A model generated the notes under the pieces. That model was not told the origin of the DNA. It searched no databases and worked only from the letters and a program-made list of their open reading frames with translations. Shown here piece after piece: positions 34,242 to 42,350 of a stretch of 64,000 bases of DNA (position 1 is its first letter; the number at the start of each line of letters is the position of its first letter). The stretch covers positions 1-64,000 of the forward strand of contig JAKFYI010000035.1 of NCBI GenBank assembly GCA_021730985.1, read 5' to 3'. A program made the translations under genes and the position numbers. The stretch is from Hyphomicrobiales bacterium (GTDB taxonomy: Bacteria > Pseudomonadota > Alphaproteobacteria > Rhizobiales > Xanthobacteraceae).

Positions 34242-35414
34242 TCAGTTCGGCATTTTGCACTTCTGGAAGTGCTTGTCCTGATCGTTCTCCACGATGGTGG
34301 CGACGGTCTTCATGCGAAACTCGCCGCCTTCGTTGATCGCTTCCTGGAGGTAGAAGTTCTGGATCGGAATGTGGTTCGGTCCGAACTTGAAGTTGCCGCG
34401 CACCGACTTGAAGTCGGCCTTGCGGGCGGCGTCGCGCATCGCGTCCTTCTTGGTGAGGTCGCCGTTGACGGCCTTCACCACGCTGTCGAGCAGCGGCACG
34501 GCATCGTAGGTCTGCGATCCATAGAACGACGGGTCGGTCTTATGCTTGGCCCTGAAGTCGGCGACGTATTTCTTGTTCGCCTCGTTCGGCAAATCGCGCA
34601 CCCACTGCTGGGCGCCCGGAATGCCGAGGCCAAGATCTTTCAATCGTGGCAGCGACAACGAGTCGATGGTGAACGCGGTGTAGAGCGGAATCTGGCCCTT
34701 GAGGCCGGACTGCGCGTACTGGGTAATGAATTGGATGCCGGGTCCGCCGGGATAGAATGCGAAGATGGCGTCCGGCTTGGCGTTGCGCGCCTTCGACAAC
34801 TCGGCCTGGAAGTCGACCTGGGTGGGCCATGTGGTCAGTTCGCGGCCGACGATGTTGCCCTTGAAGGTGGCGGCGACGCCTTCCAGCATGTCCTTGCCGG
34901 CAGCGTAGTTCGGCCCGATCAGAAACGCGGTCTTGACGCCCTTCTGATTCATGTAGGTGCCGATGGCCTGCGGCGTCTGGTCGTTGTTCCACGACGTCGA
35001 GAACACGTAGGGCGAGCACATTTCGCCGGAGAGCTGCGAGGCGCCGGCGTTGGTGACGATCGTGAAGGTCTTGGAGTCGATGATCGGCTTGAGCGACGCG
35101 AGCAGGACGTTGGACCAGATGATGCCGACGATAAAGTCCACCTTGTCGGATTCGATCAGCTTCTGGACCTTCTGCACGCCGACCTCAGGCTTGACCTGAT
35201 CGTCTTCGTAGATGACCTCGACCGGCAAGCCGCCAAGCTTGCGGCCATGGTGATCGAGCGCCAGCTCGAACGAGTTGCGCATGTCGTTGCCGATCGCGGC
35301 GACCGGGCCGCTGAACGTGCTGACGAAGCCGATCTTGACCGTCTTCTGCTGTGCGGCCGCCGGGGCGACGGCAAGTGCCGCAATAGCGCAACTGGCAAGC
35401 AAGAGCCTTTTCAT
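34242..35414 (-). CDS. periplasmic substrate-binding protein of the benzoate-cluster ABC importer
   Basis: A 390-residue type I periplasmic binding protein of the branched-chain amino acid/aromatic acid class. The signal peptide MKRLLLASCAIAALAVAPAAA is followed by VKIGFVSTFSGPVAAIGNDM and a mature fold with IVGIIWSNVLLAS and FLIGPNYAAGKDM. CCAGGAGGGACAG precedes the ATG. Position next to benzoate-CoA ligase makes benzoate or a hydroxylated analogue the likely ligand. An intrinsic terminator follows the gene. Confidence 0.88.
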   Translation of the reverse strand: MKRLLLASCAIAALAVAPAAAQQKTVKIGFVSTFSGPVAAIGNDMRNSFELALDHHGRKLGGLPVEVIYEDDQVKPEVGVQKVQKLIESDKVDFIVGIIWSNVLLASLKPIIDSKTFTIVTNAGASQLSGEMCSPYVFSTSWNNDQTPQAIGTYMNQKGVKTAFLIGPNYAAGKDMLEGVAATFKGNIVGRELTTWPTQVDFQAELSKARNAKPDAIFAFYPGGPGIQFITQYAQSGLKGQIPLYTAFTIDSLSLPRLKDLGLGIPGAQQWVRDLPNEANKKYVADFRAKHKTDPSFYGSQTYDAVPLLDSVVKAVNGDLTKKDAMRDAARKADFKSVRGNFKFGPNHIPIQNFYLQEAINEGGEFRMKTVATIVENDQDKHFQKCKMPN

Positions 35415-35449
35415 ATCCTGTCCCTCCTGGATGGGTGATTGGTCCGACC

Positions 35450-37078
35450 TTAGCGCGGCTGCCCCTCGGCGCGCAATTTGAAGCGCTGGATCTTGCCGGT
35501 GGCGGTCTTTGGCAGGTCCCGGCGGAATTCGATCCAGCGGGGGTATTTGTAGGGCGCAAGCTTCAGCTTGACGTGGTCCTGGAGGGTCCGCGACATGACC
35601 TCCGAAGCTCCGGGATCGGCGGCCTTTTCGGGGGATTTCAGCACCACGAAGGCCTTCGGCTTGATCAGGCCGTCGCCGTCCGGCCACGCCACAACCGCAG
35701 CTTCTAGAACATCAGCGTGGGTCTGCAAGGCGCCCTCGACCTCGAACGGCGAGACGTAGAGACCGGACACCTTGAGCATATCGTCACGGCGGCCGCAGTA
35801 GACGAAATAGCCGTCCTCGTCCTCGACATACTTGTCGCCGGAGCGGGTCCATTCGCCCAGGAAGGTGGCGCGCGACTGCTCCCGGTTGTTCCAATACATG
35901 ATCGCGCTGGTCGGGCCGCAGACCAGCAGTTCGCCCATCTCCCCCGGCTGCACCGGCAAGCCGTCGTCATCGACCAGCTTGACGGCATAGCCCGGCACCG
36001 CCTTGCCGGTGGTGCCGTACTTCACCTCGCCTGCGCGATTGGACAGGAAGATATGCAGCATCTCGGTCGAGCCGATGCCGTCGAGGATGTCCACGCCGTA
36101 GCGCTCCAGCCAGCGCTTGCCGACGTCCTGCGGTAGCGCTTCGCCCGCCGACACGCAGCGGCGAATTTTCAATTCGGCGCGCTCCGGCATGCCGGGGCTG
36201 GCGAGGAACCCGGCGTAGAAGGTCGGCACCGCATAGAACACGGTGACCGGATGCTGGCGCAGCAGCGCCGCAACGCTGTCCGGCGTCGGACGATCGGGCA
36301 GCAGCACGGTGGTGGCGCCGGCCGACATCGGGAACGTCAGGGCGTTGCCCAGGCCGTAGGCAAAGAACAGCTTGGCGACCGAATAGCAGACGTCCTTGTC
36401 GGTGAGACCGAGATAAGGCCCGCCGTACAGGTCGTCGGTCAACTTCAGGTCGGCGTGAACGTGGACCGCGCCTTTCGGCTTGCCGGTCGAGCCCGAGGTG
36501 TAGAGCCAGAACGCGATGTCGTCGCGTGTGGTCGGCGCAGTGTCGGGATCGGGCGCAGTGCTCCCGACCAGTTCCTCGAAATTCTTGTGGCCTTGCACGT
36601 TACCGCCGGAGACGACGACATGCCGCAGGTCCGGGCACTCACCGATCAGCGCGGCGAACTTCGGAAGGAGCGTTTCCGACACCACCAGCAAGCGGGCGCG
36701 GCTGTCCGCCAGCATGAAACGGTAGTCGTCCTCGGTCATCAGCGTGTTGACCGGCACGGCGACAACGCCAGCCTTGAGTGCGCCAAGGAAAGCCGTCGGC
36801 CAGTCGATCGTGTCTGTGAGGCAGATCAGGATGCGCTCTTCGCGCTGCACACCGAGCGTCCGCAATGCCCCGGCAAAGCGCGCCACGCGGTCGGCCAACT
36901 GCCCATACGTCCACGCACCGCGCGGATCGATAAACACCGGCTTGTTGGCGCGTCCGGCCTTCAGATTGCGGCCGATGATGTCGGCGGCGAAATTGTACTG
37001 CCGCGGGATCGCGCCCACCGGATCGGGCGTGGGCATCGCCGATTCCGCCTCTGCGCGCGCATCGGCCCCAGCAACCAT
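35450..37078 (-). CDS. bclA: benzoate-CoA ligase
   Basis: A 542-residue adenylate-forming enzyme. The A3 motif is LYTSGSTGKPKGAVHVH, the benzoate-ligase region AKLFFAYGLGNALTFP is present, SGDKY and CGRRDDMLKVSGLYVSPFEVE mark the hinge, and the catalytic Lys is in KTATGKIQR near the C terminus. It converts benzoate to benzoyl-CoA, the entry step to BoxAB and the BoxR effector. Three nearby ATGs compete (37102, 37084, 37078); 37078 has GGGGG at the right distance. It is the first gene of the leftward cluster and has its own promoter. Confidence 0.92.
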   Translation of the reverse strand: MVAGADARAEAESAMPTPDPVGAIPRQYNFAADIIGRNLKAGRANKPVFIDPRGAWTYGQLADRVARFAGALRTLGVQREERILICLTDTIDWPTAFLGALKAGVVAVPVNTLMTEDDYRFMLADSRARLLVVSETLLPKFAALIGECPDLRHVVVSGGNVQGHKNFEELVGSTAPDPDTAPTTRDDIAFWLYTSGSTGKPKGAVHVHADLKLTDDLYGGPYLGLTDKDVCYSVAKLFFAYGLGNALTFPMSAGATTVLLPDRPTPDSVAALLRQHPVTVFYAVPTFYAGFLASPGMPERAELKIRRCVSAGEALPQDVGKRWLERYGVDILDGIGSTEMLHIFLSNRAGEVKYGTTGKAVPGYAVKLVDDDGLPVQPGEMGELLVCGPTSAIMYWNNREQSRATFLGEWTRSGDKYVEDEDGYFVYCGRRDDMLKVSGLYVSPFEVEGALQTHADVLEAAVVAWPDGDGLIKPKAFVVLKSPEKAADPGASEVMSRTLQDHVKLKLAPYKYPRWIEFRRDLPKTATGKIQRFKLRAEGQPR

Positions 37079-37097
37079 TCGCATCCCCCAAACGAGT

Positions 37098-37111
37098 TGC
37101 ACTATTATGCA
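37098..37111 (-). promoter_or_regulatory. TGCA-N6-TGCA operator candidate before benzoate-CoA ligase
   Basis: Two TGCA tetramers (37098-37101 and 37108-37111), ten bases apart start to start, overlap the -10 of the ligase promoter. The stretch shares TTGCA/TGCACTAT wording with the boxR promoter, as expected of a common regulator. BoxR/BzdR proteins bind TGCA-containing sites, so this is the best candidate for coordinated control. Confidence 0.55.
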
Positions 37112-37132
37112 GCCCGGCCATCAGAGCCGCAA
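37104..37132 (-). promoter_or_regulatory. sigma-70 promoter of the benzoate-CoA ligase operon
   Basis: Read leftward: TTGCGG (37132-37127), a 17-base spacer, then CATAAT (37109-37104), with the ligase start 26 bases further on. The spacing and hexamers fit sigma-70. The region is the 82-base divergent gap shared with the MetE-like gene on the other strand. Confidence 0.55.
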
Positions 37133-37160
37133 CGCGCCAATGCCTGCCGGGAGTTCCTTC

Positions 37161-38333
37161 ATGATCTTCAGCCGCGACCGCATCCTGACCACCCACGTCG
37201 GCAGCCTGCCGCGCAACGAGACGCTGTCCGACCTGCTGATGGCGCAGGAGGAAGGCAAGCCCTACGACCGGGCGGTGATGGCAGCCGAGATGGACAAGGC
37301 GGTCCGCCACGTCGTCAAGGCGCAGATGGATGCCGGCATCGATGTCGGCAACGATGGCGAGCAGCGCCGCATTGGCTTCCAGACCTATGTGCCGCAGCGC
37401 ATGTCGGGCTTTGCCGGCGTCTCGAAGCGCCGCCGCGGCAAGGAGTTCGAGGAGTTCCCCGATCTGCTCGCCTACCTGATGCGCCGCTTCCCCAATCCCA
37501 CCAAGAGCCAGCAGGGCGCTCCTGAGGCGCAGGCGGACGTCAAATATCACGACCTCAAGCCGATCACCGACGAGACCGTGGGGCTCAACAAGATCGCCGG
37601 CGAGCTCGGCGCATTCTCCGAACGGTTCATGACCGCGGCGTCCCCCGGCATCATCTCGACCACGATGCTCAACGCCCACTACGAGTCCCACGACGCCTAT
37701 CTCGACGCGATCGCGCGCGAGATGAGCAAGGAATACCAAGCGGTCCACAAGGCCGGGCTGATCCTGCAGATCGACGCGCCGGACCTCGCGATGGATCGCA
37801 CCATGATGTACCGCGATCTGTCCGACAGCGAGTTCGTGAAACGCTGCGAGCGTCATGTCGCCGCGATCAACAAAGGAATCGAGGGCATCCCGCGCGACCG
37901 CGTGCGTTTGCACGTCTGCTACGGCAACTGGGAAGGCCCGCACATCCACGACGTGCCGCTGGCGACCATCCTGCCCGCGCTCTACACGGCGAATGTCGGC
38001 GCGCTGACCATCGAGTTCTCCAACCCACGCCACGCCCATGAATACACCGCGCTGAAGCAGCATCCGCTGCCGCCGCACATGGTTCTGATCCCCGGTGTGG
38101 TGGAAACCACGTCGAACTTCGTCGAGCACCCGGAGGTGGTGGCGCGGCGGATCGAGGAAGCCGTGGCCGCGGTCGGCGACCGCGAGCGCGTCATCGCCTC
38201 CACCGACTGCGGCTTCGGCACCTTCACCAAGCGCGAGTGGGTGATCGAGCCGGTGGTCTGGCTCAAGCTGAAGGCGATCCGCCAGGGCGCGGACATCGCT
38301 TCGCAGCGGCTGTGGGGGAAGAAGGTGGCTTGA
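37161..38333 (+). CDS. MetE C-terminal-domain-like methyltransferase, second paralogue
   Basis: A 390-residue single-domain member of the cobalamin-independent methionine synthase family. The N-terminal HVGSLPRNETL and zinc ligands His251, Cys253 (LHVCYGN), Glu285 (IEFSNPR) and Cys350 (STDCGFGTF) are intact. It differs in length and motifs from the paralogue at 13484-14518, so their substrates probably differ. It is divergently transcribed from benzoate-CoA ligase with only 82 bases between them, which allows shared control. A methyl-transfer or thiol-adduct-cleavage role is inferred from the family only. Confidence 0.82.
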   Translation: MIFSRDRILTTHVGSLPRNETLSDLLMAQEEGKPYDRAVMAAEMDKAVRHVVKAQMDAGIDVGNDGEQRRIGFQTYVPQRMSGFAGVSKRRRGKEFEEFPDLLAYLMRRFPNPTKSQQGAPEAQADVKYHDLKPITDETVGLNKIAGELGAFSERFMTAASPGIISTTMLNAHYESHDAYLDAIAREMSKEYQAVHKAGLILQIDAPDLAMDRTMMYRDLSDSEFVKRCERHVAAINKGIEGIPRDRVRLHVCYGNWEGPHIHDVPLATILPALYTANVGALTIEFSNPRHAHEYTALKQHPLPPHMVLIPGVVETTSNFVEHPEVVARRIEEAVAAVGDRERVIASTDCGFGTFTKREWVIEPVVWLKLKAIRQGADIASQRLWGKKVA

Positions 38334-38398
38334 CCGCGCCTTCGGACAGGCGCGCTGCGGCCCTATCGACTATGGCGACGAAGCGCCGTTAGAACCGG

Positions 38399-38569
38399 TC
38401 AGGCTGCGGTGTCGATGCCGCCATCGGCCGTGGTTTCTTTGGTCTCCGCGAGGTGGAGATACATCTGCTCAAGGCGCAGATACCTCTGCCGGGCCTCGTC
38501 GTCCTGGGTCTGTCGCGCAAGCGTGCCGCAGCGCTCAGCTTGCTTCTTCAAATTCTTAGAAGTCGCCAA
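38399..38569 (-). CDS. small coiled-coil-like protein (56 aa), TTG start
   Basis: A 57-codon frame starting at TTG 38569, with a near-perfect ribosome site CGGAGGTAAGCT. It encodes a highly charged, probably all-helical protein with segments such as KNLKKQAERCGTLARQTQD and DEARQRYLRLEQMYLHLAE, ending in a short acidic/Ala tail. There is no signal peptide. The helical heptad-like pattern and the strong ribosome site make it more credible than the opposite-strand frame in the same place. Function unknown; a small adaptor or protein-binding helix is possible. Confidence 0.65.
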   Translation of the reverse strand: MATSKNLKKQAERCGTLARQTQDDEARQRYLRLEQMYLHLAETKETTADGGIDTAA

Positions 38570-38797
38570 AGCTTACCTCCGGCTAGCATCTACCGCATTG
38601 CAGCATGAGATTTATCGCAATGCAACATTATTGTGACGGATGTCCTCCGATCGGTGATGTTGATAGGCAATGTCCACTGGGAAGCAGGCTTGCTCCCTCG
38701 ATCTTACTCGATCAATGAACTGGCCGGCGGACTGCGCTGCGCCCTCGACACGGGCTATAGTGCCGGCAAGACGGCCTAAGAACACTGAGGAGACCCT

Positions 38798-40102
38798 ATG
38801 GACGACATCACCAAGCGCGAGCCGGTTCAGATCCGCGCCGAGGACATCAACCCGCGCTACAACTGGGGCCGTGCGCTGCCCTCGCTCGGCATCATGGGGG
38901 TCGATTTCGAGGAGCGCGTCGATTACCGCCGGCTGCACAAATACCGGCTCGGCCGCGCCCGCCAGGCGCTGGAGAAGTCCGACCTCGGCGCGCTGCTGGT
39001 GTTCGACGTCAACAACATCCGCTACCTGACCTCGACCAAGATCGGCGAATGGGAGCGCGACAAGCTTTCGCGCTGGGCGCTGCTGCCACGCAACGGCGAG
39101 CCGATCATCTGGGACTTCGGCTCGGCTGCCGTCCATCACAAGCTCTATTCGCCGTGGCTAAAGCCCGAGAATTGCCTGGCCGGCCTGGTCGGCCTGCGCG
39201 GCACGGTGGCGCCGCAGTTCGGCCTGATGAAGCGCCACGCCGAGGAAATCGCCGCGATCCTGCGCGAGCACGGCGTCGCCAACATGCCGATCGGCGTCGA
39301 CATCATCGAGCCACCGATGATGTTCGAGCTGGAGAAGGCCGGACTGAAGATCGCCGACGGCCAGCAGACCATGCTGGAGGCGCGCGAGCTGAAATCGGCC
39401 GACGAAATCCACCTGCTCAACCGCGCTGCGGCCATGGTCGATGGCGCCTACCAGCTCGTCAACGACATGCTGAAGCCCGGCGTGCGCGAAAACGACGTGG
39501 TCGCCGAGGTGAACAAGTTTCTCTACACCCACGGCTCCGACGACGTGGAGGCGATCAACGCCATCTCCGGCGAGCGCTGCAACCCGCACCCGCACAACTT
39601 TACCGACCGCATGATCCGGCCCGGCGACCAGGCGTTCTTCGACATCCTGCAATCGTTCATGGGCTATCGCACCTGCTACTACCGTACCTTCAACGTCGGC
39701 CGCGCCACCGACAGCCAGCGCGACGCCTACAAGAAGGCGCGCGAATGGCTCGACAACGCCATGGCGCGCATCAAGCCGGGCGCCAGCACCGCGCACATCT
39801 GCGCGGCGTTTCCGAAGTCCGAGGAGTTCGGCTTCCCCGACGAGATGAGCGCGTTCGGCCTGCAGTTCGCGCATGGCCTCGGGCTCGCGCTGCATGAGCG
39901 TCCGATCATCAGCCGGGTGGTGTCGATGGATCACCCGACCGAGATCAAGGAGGGCATGGTGTTCGCGATCGAAACCTATTGCCCGGCGACCGACGGCTAT
40001 TCGGCCGCCCGCATCGAGGAAGAGGTCGTGGTCACCGACAAGGGCTGCAAGGTGATCTCACTGTTCCCGGCGGAGGAGTTGCCGATCAGCCATCGGTATT
40101 AA
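38798..40102 (+). CDS. M24-fold protein (Xaa-Pro peptidase/creatinase family) with a substituted metal ligand
   Basis: A 434-residue two-domain protein: creatinase-like N-terminal half and pita-bread C-terminal half. By comparison with aminopeptidase P, the metal ligands should be Asp282, position 293, His359 (FAHGLGLALHERP), Glu392 (FAIETYCP) and Glu408. Position 293 is Cys (FMGYRTCYYRTF) where peptidases have the second Asp. It may bind one metal, use Cys as a ligand, or be a metal-free hydrolase or lyase, as creatinase is. Proline-peptidase activity should not be assumed. GAGGAGACCCT precedes the ATG. Confidence 0.85.
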   Translation: MDDITKREPVQIRAEDINPRYNWGRALPSLGIMGVDFEERVDYRRLHKYRLGRARQALEKSDLGALLVFDVNNIRYLTSTKIGEWERDKLSRWALLPRNGEPIIWDFGSAAVHHKLYSPWLKPENCLAGLVGLRGTVAPQFGLMKRHAEEIAAILREHGVANMPIGVDIIEPPMMFELEKAGLKIADGQQTMLEARELKSADEIHLLNRAAAMVDGAYQLVNDMLKPGVRENDVVAEVNKFLYTHGSDDVEAINAISGERCNPHPHNFTDRMIRPGDQAFFDILQSFMGYRTCYYRTFNVGRATDSQRDAYKKAREWLDNAMARIKPGASTAHICAAFPKSEEFGFPDEMSAFGLQFAHGLGLALHERPIISRVVSMDHPTEIKEGMVFAIETYCPATDGYSAARIEEEVVVTDKGCKVISLFPAEELPISHRY

Positions 40103-40121
40103 GGCGGCGTCGCTCGTTCCG

Positions 40122-40230
40122 CCTCATCCTGAGGAGCCGCCGAAGGCGGCGTCTCGAAGGACGAGGCGGCCACTGCCGGTGCAGCCCATCCTTCGAGACG
40201 CATCGCTTCGCGATGCTCCTCAGGATGAGG
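40122..40230. repeat. palindromic repeat element, family A
   Basis: Same 15-base inverted ends as the element at 9595-9688 (CCTCATCCTGAGGAG and its complement) and the same inner CTCGAAGGA/TCCTTCGAG pair, with different inner hairpin sequences (GCCGCCGAAGGCGGC; GCATCGCTTCGCGATGC). It lies between the M24 gene and the Pho-box-like site of the phytase-like gene. Confidence 0.8.
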
Positions 40231-40298
40231 TCAGCCACGCCGGCGGCGATCGCGGTGTGGAAAGAAAACGGCCTGGAGCCGGTCACGCCGTAGGATTT

Positions 40299-40316
40299 CC
40301 GTCACGCAACTGTCAT
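40299..40316 (+). promoter_or_regulatory. Pho-box-like direct repeat
   Basis: CCGTCAC-GCAA-CTGTCAT: two heptamers 11 bases apart. The second matches the PhoB consensus CTGTCAT exactly and the first matches at five of seven positions. It ends 32 bases before the start of the phytase-like gene, a fitting position for phosphate-starvation control. Confidence 0.45.
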
Positions 40317-40348
40317 GTTGCACTGACTATCGTCGCCGACACAGGACG

Positions 40349-41653
40349 ATGGCCATGAGAAATTCAATTCGGTGGATCGCCGCGGGCGCGGCGGCGGCAC
40401 TCGCATCCCAAGCGGCCGCTGCGGACATCACCATGCGCGAATACCTCAGCAACGATACGCTGCTCACGCTGGGAGCCTATTCGTTCGAGGGCGGCAAGAC
40501 GCTGAACCTCACGGTCGGCATCGGAAGCGGCGCGTTCCGCGGCCCGAGCGACCCGCCTAACGTGATCTGGACGGTCGGTGACCGCGGCCCGAACTTCACC
40601 TGCGGCGAGGCCAAGAACGTGGCCGGTGTGGCCCCCGCGACCTGCGGTGACGTCAGGAATGGCCGCGTCTATCCGGTGCCTCAGTATTCGCCGTCGATCT
40701 ACCGGGTGATGCTGCTGGACGACGGCACGTTCCGCGTGACCGATGTCATCACGCTCAAGGATCGCGACGGCCGCCCACTCAATGGGATGCCCAATCCGCT
40801 CAAGGTCGCCACCACCGAAACGCCGCTGGATGGCACCGGCAAGCGGCTGCAGCAGGACGTTCACGGCATCGACGCCGAAGGCATCGTCCGGCTTGCCGAC
40901 GGGACATTCTGGATCGGCGACGAGAACGGCCCGTCGATGGTCCACTTTTCCACCGACGGCCGGGTCATCGCGCGCCATGTGCCGCGCGGGACAGAGGGCG
41001 ACTATGCGGGCGCGCGTTATCAGGTGACGGGCTCGCTGCCGTCGATACTGGCGAAGCGCCAGGCCAACCGCGGCATCGAGAGCATGGCAATCTCACCCGA
41101 CGAACGATTCCTCTATTTCATCATGCAGAACCCGCTGGCGAACCCGGATGCCGCGGCCTTTCGGCAGGCGCGCAACGCCCGGCTGTTCAAGATCGAGCGC
41201 GAGACCATGCGGGTCGCCGGCGAATACGTCTACGTCATGGACGATCCGAAGAGCTTCCGCCGAGATCCATCAGACGTGCCGAGCGATCCGCGCATCAGCG
41301 AACTAATGGCGATCGGGCTCGACAGGCTGATCGTGCTGGAGCGCACCGAACAGACCACCAAGCTGCACGAAATCGAACTGGCCGGCGCGACGGATATCGC
41401 CGGCAGCAAATGGGACGACGTGGCGACACTCCCAACTCTCGAGCAAAGCGATGTCGCGTCCGCCGGAATCGCGCCGGTAAAGAAGACCCTGCGGTTCGAC
41501 ACCGCGGAATTCCCAAGCATCCTCGGCAAGACCGAGGGCATGGCGCTGCTCGGCGACGGCAGCCTGGCCATCGTCAACGACGACGACTTCGGCATCAGCG
41601 GCGGACGCACGCAAATCGTCGTGGTTCGCGGCACCGGCATCGCGCGGCGCTAA
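40349..41653 (+). CDS. exported phytase-like/esterase-like protein
   Basis: A 434-residue exported protein with signal peptide (RWIAAGAAAALASQAAAA) and the phytase-like beta-propeller pattern: TVGDRGPNFTCGE, DAEGIVRLADGTFWIGDENG, NRGIESMAISPDERFLYFIMQ and GKTEGMALLGDGSLAIVNDDD. These Glu-Gly/Asp-Glu-Asn-Gly repeats are typical of the family, whose members hydrolyse phosphoesters or remain uncharacterised. A second in-frame ATG lies two codons later. A Pho-box-like repeat upstream fits a phosphate-scavenging role. Confidence 0.82.
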   Translation: MAMRNSIRWIAAGAAAALASQAAAADITMREYLSNDTLLTLGAYSFEGGKTLNLTVGIGSGAFRGPSDPPNVIWTVGDRGPNFTCGEAKNVAGVAPATCGDVRNGRVYPVPQYSPSIYRVMLLDDGTFRVTDVITLKDRDGRPLNGMPNPLKVATTETPLDGTGKRLQQDVHGIDAEGIVRLADGTFWIGDENGPSMVHFSTDGRVIARHVPRGTEGDYAGARYQVTGSLPSILAKRQANRGIESMAISPDERFLYFIMQNPLANPDAAAFRQARNARLFKIERETMRVAGEYVYVMDDPKSFRRDPSDVPSDPRISELMAIGLDRLIVLERTEQTTKLHEIELAGATDIAGSKWDDVATLPTLEQSDVASAGIAPVKKTLRFDTAEFPSILGKTEGMALLGDGSLAIVNDDDFGISGGRTQIVVVRGTGIARR

Positions 41654-41709
41654 CTCCGGACGATCCGAAGCGGCTTGCATGCGGCGGCGCGCACCGCCAT
41701 CCTGCGCCC

Positions 41710-41937
41710 ATGCCACTCTATGTTCCGAAATATGTCCGTCCGGAGGATGCCGCGCGAGGCCGCGCGCAGACGATCCGGCGGCTGATCTGGGCCGCGGCCG
41801 CGATCCCGCTGTTATTTGCCTTCTTCGTGTTCAGCTACAGCGACCAGGCGCCATCGGGACTGCGCAGCGCGATCATTGCGCTCGACCGCTCACTCGGCTT
41901 CCCGATCATCGGGCTGCTGAGCAAGGTTCTCGGCTAA
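41710..41937 (+). CDS. small single-pass membrane protein (75 aa)
   Basis: A basic N terminus (MPLYVPKYVRPEDAARGRAQ, then TIRR) is followed by one strong membrane helix (LIWAAAAIPLLFAFFVFSYS) and an amphipathic tail with a second weaker hydrophobic stretch (LGFPIIGLLSKVLG). It lies 56 bases after the phytase-like gene in the same direction. No family recognised. Confidence 0.55.
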   Translation: MPLYVPKYVRPEDAARGRAQTIRRLIWAAAAIPLLFAFFVFSYSDQAPSGLRSAIIALDRSLGFPIIGLLSKVLG

Positions 41938-41957
41938 GACCGCGCCGCCGCAGACCG

Positions 41958-42350
41958 CTAGGTCTCGACCTCTTCGCTCTTCACGATCGAGAAGAACGCC
42001 GCCGGCTGGATCGCCTGGAACCCTCTCGGCGTCGTGATGCCGATCACCAGCACGCGGATGATGTGATAGGTGCCCCTGGTCTCGCTCTTGGCCCTGGAGA
42101 GCTCGTTGCCTTCGACGTATGCCATGGTGGCGCCGATGCAGGCGGTCGGGTTTTTCTCTTCGGTGTTGACCTTGTCCATCGCCGCGGCGAAGTCGCCGTC
42201 GAACACCACCACGAACCGTTCCATCTGCTGCTGCGTGTCGCAGATGACAGTGTTCCCGACCTGGACCTGGGAGTTGGGGTCGGATTGCTTTTGGGCCGCA
42301 GCCGGCGTGACGCACAGGCAGAACAGCAGGACACGGAGTGCACTCTTCAT
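41958..42350 (-). CDS. exported hypothetical protein (130 aa)
   Basis: Signal peptide MKSALRVLLFCLCVTPAAA, then a mature domain of about 110 residues with two Cys (GNTVICDTQ and NPTACIGATMAY) that could form a disulfide. GAGGTCTGC lies upstream of the ATG. The mature part is compact and has no recognised motif. It is convergent with the small membrane-protein gene, 20 bases away. Confidence 0.65.
   Translation of the reverse strand: MKSALRVLLFCLCVTPAAAQKQSDPNSQVQVGNTVICDTQQQMERFVVVFDGDFAAAMDKVNTEEKNPTACIGATMAYVEGNELSRAKSETRGTYHIIRVLVIGITTPRGFQAIQPAAFFSIVKSEEVET

Noticed and set aside
38409-38636. 75-codon plus-strand frame
   Set aside because: Arg/Ser/Cys-rich, no ribosome site, and it lies opposite the better-supported TTG-start gene at 38399-38569.
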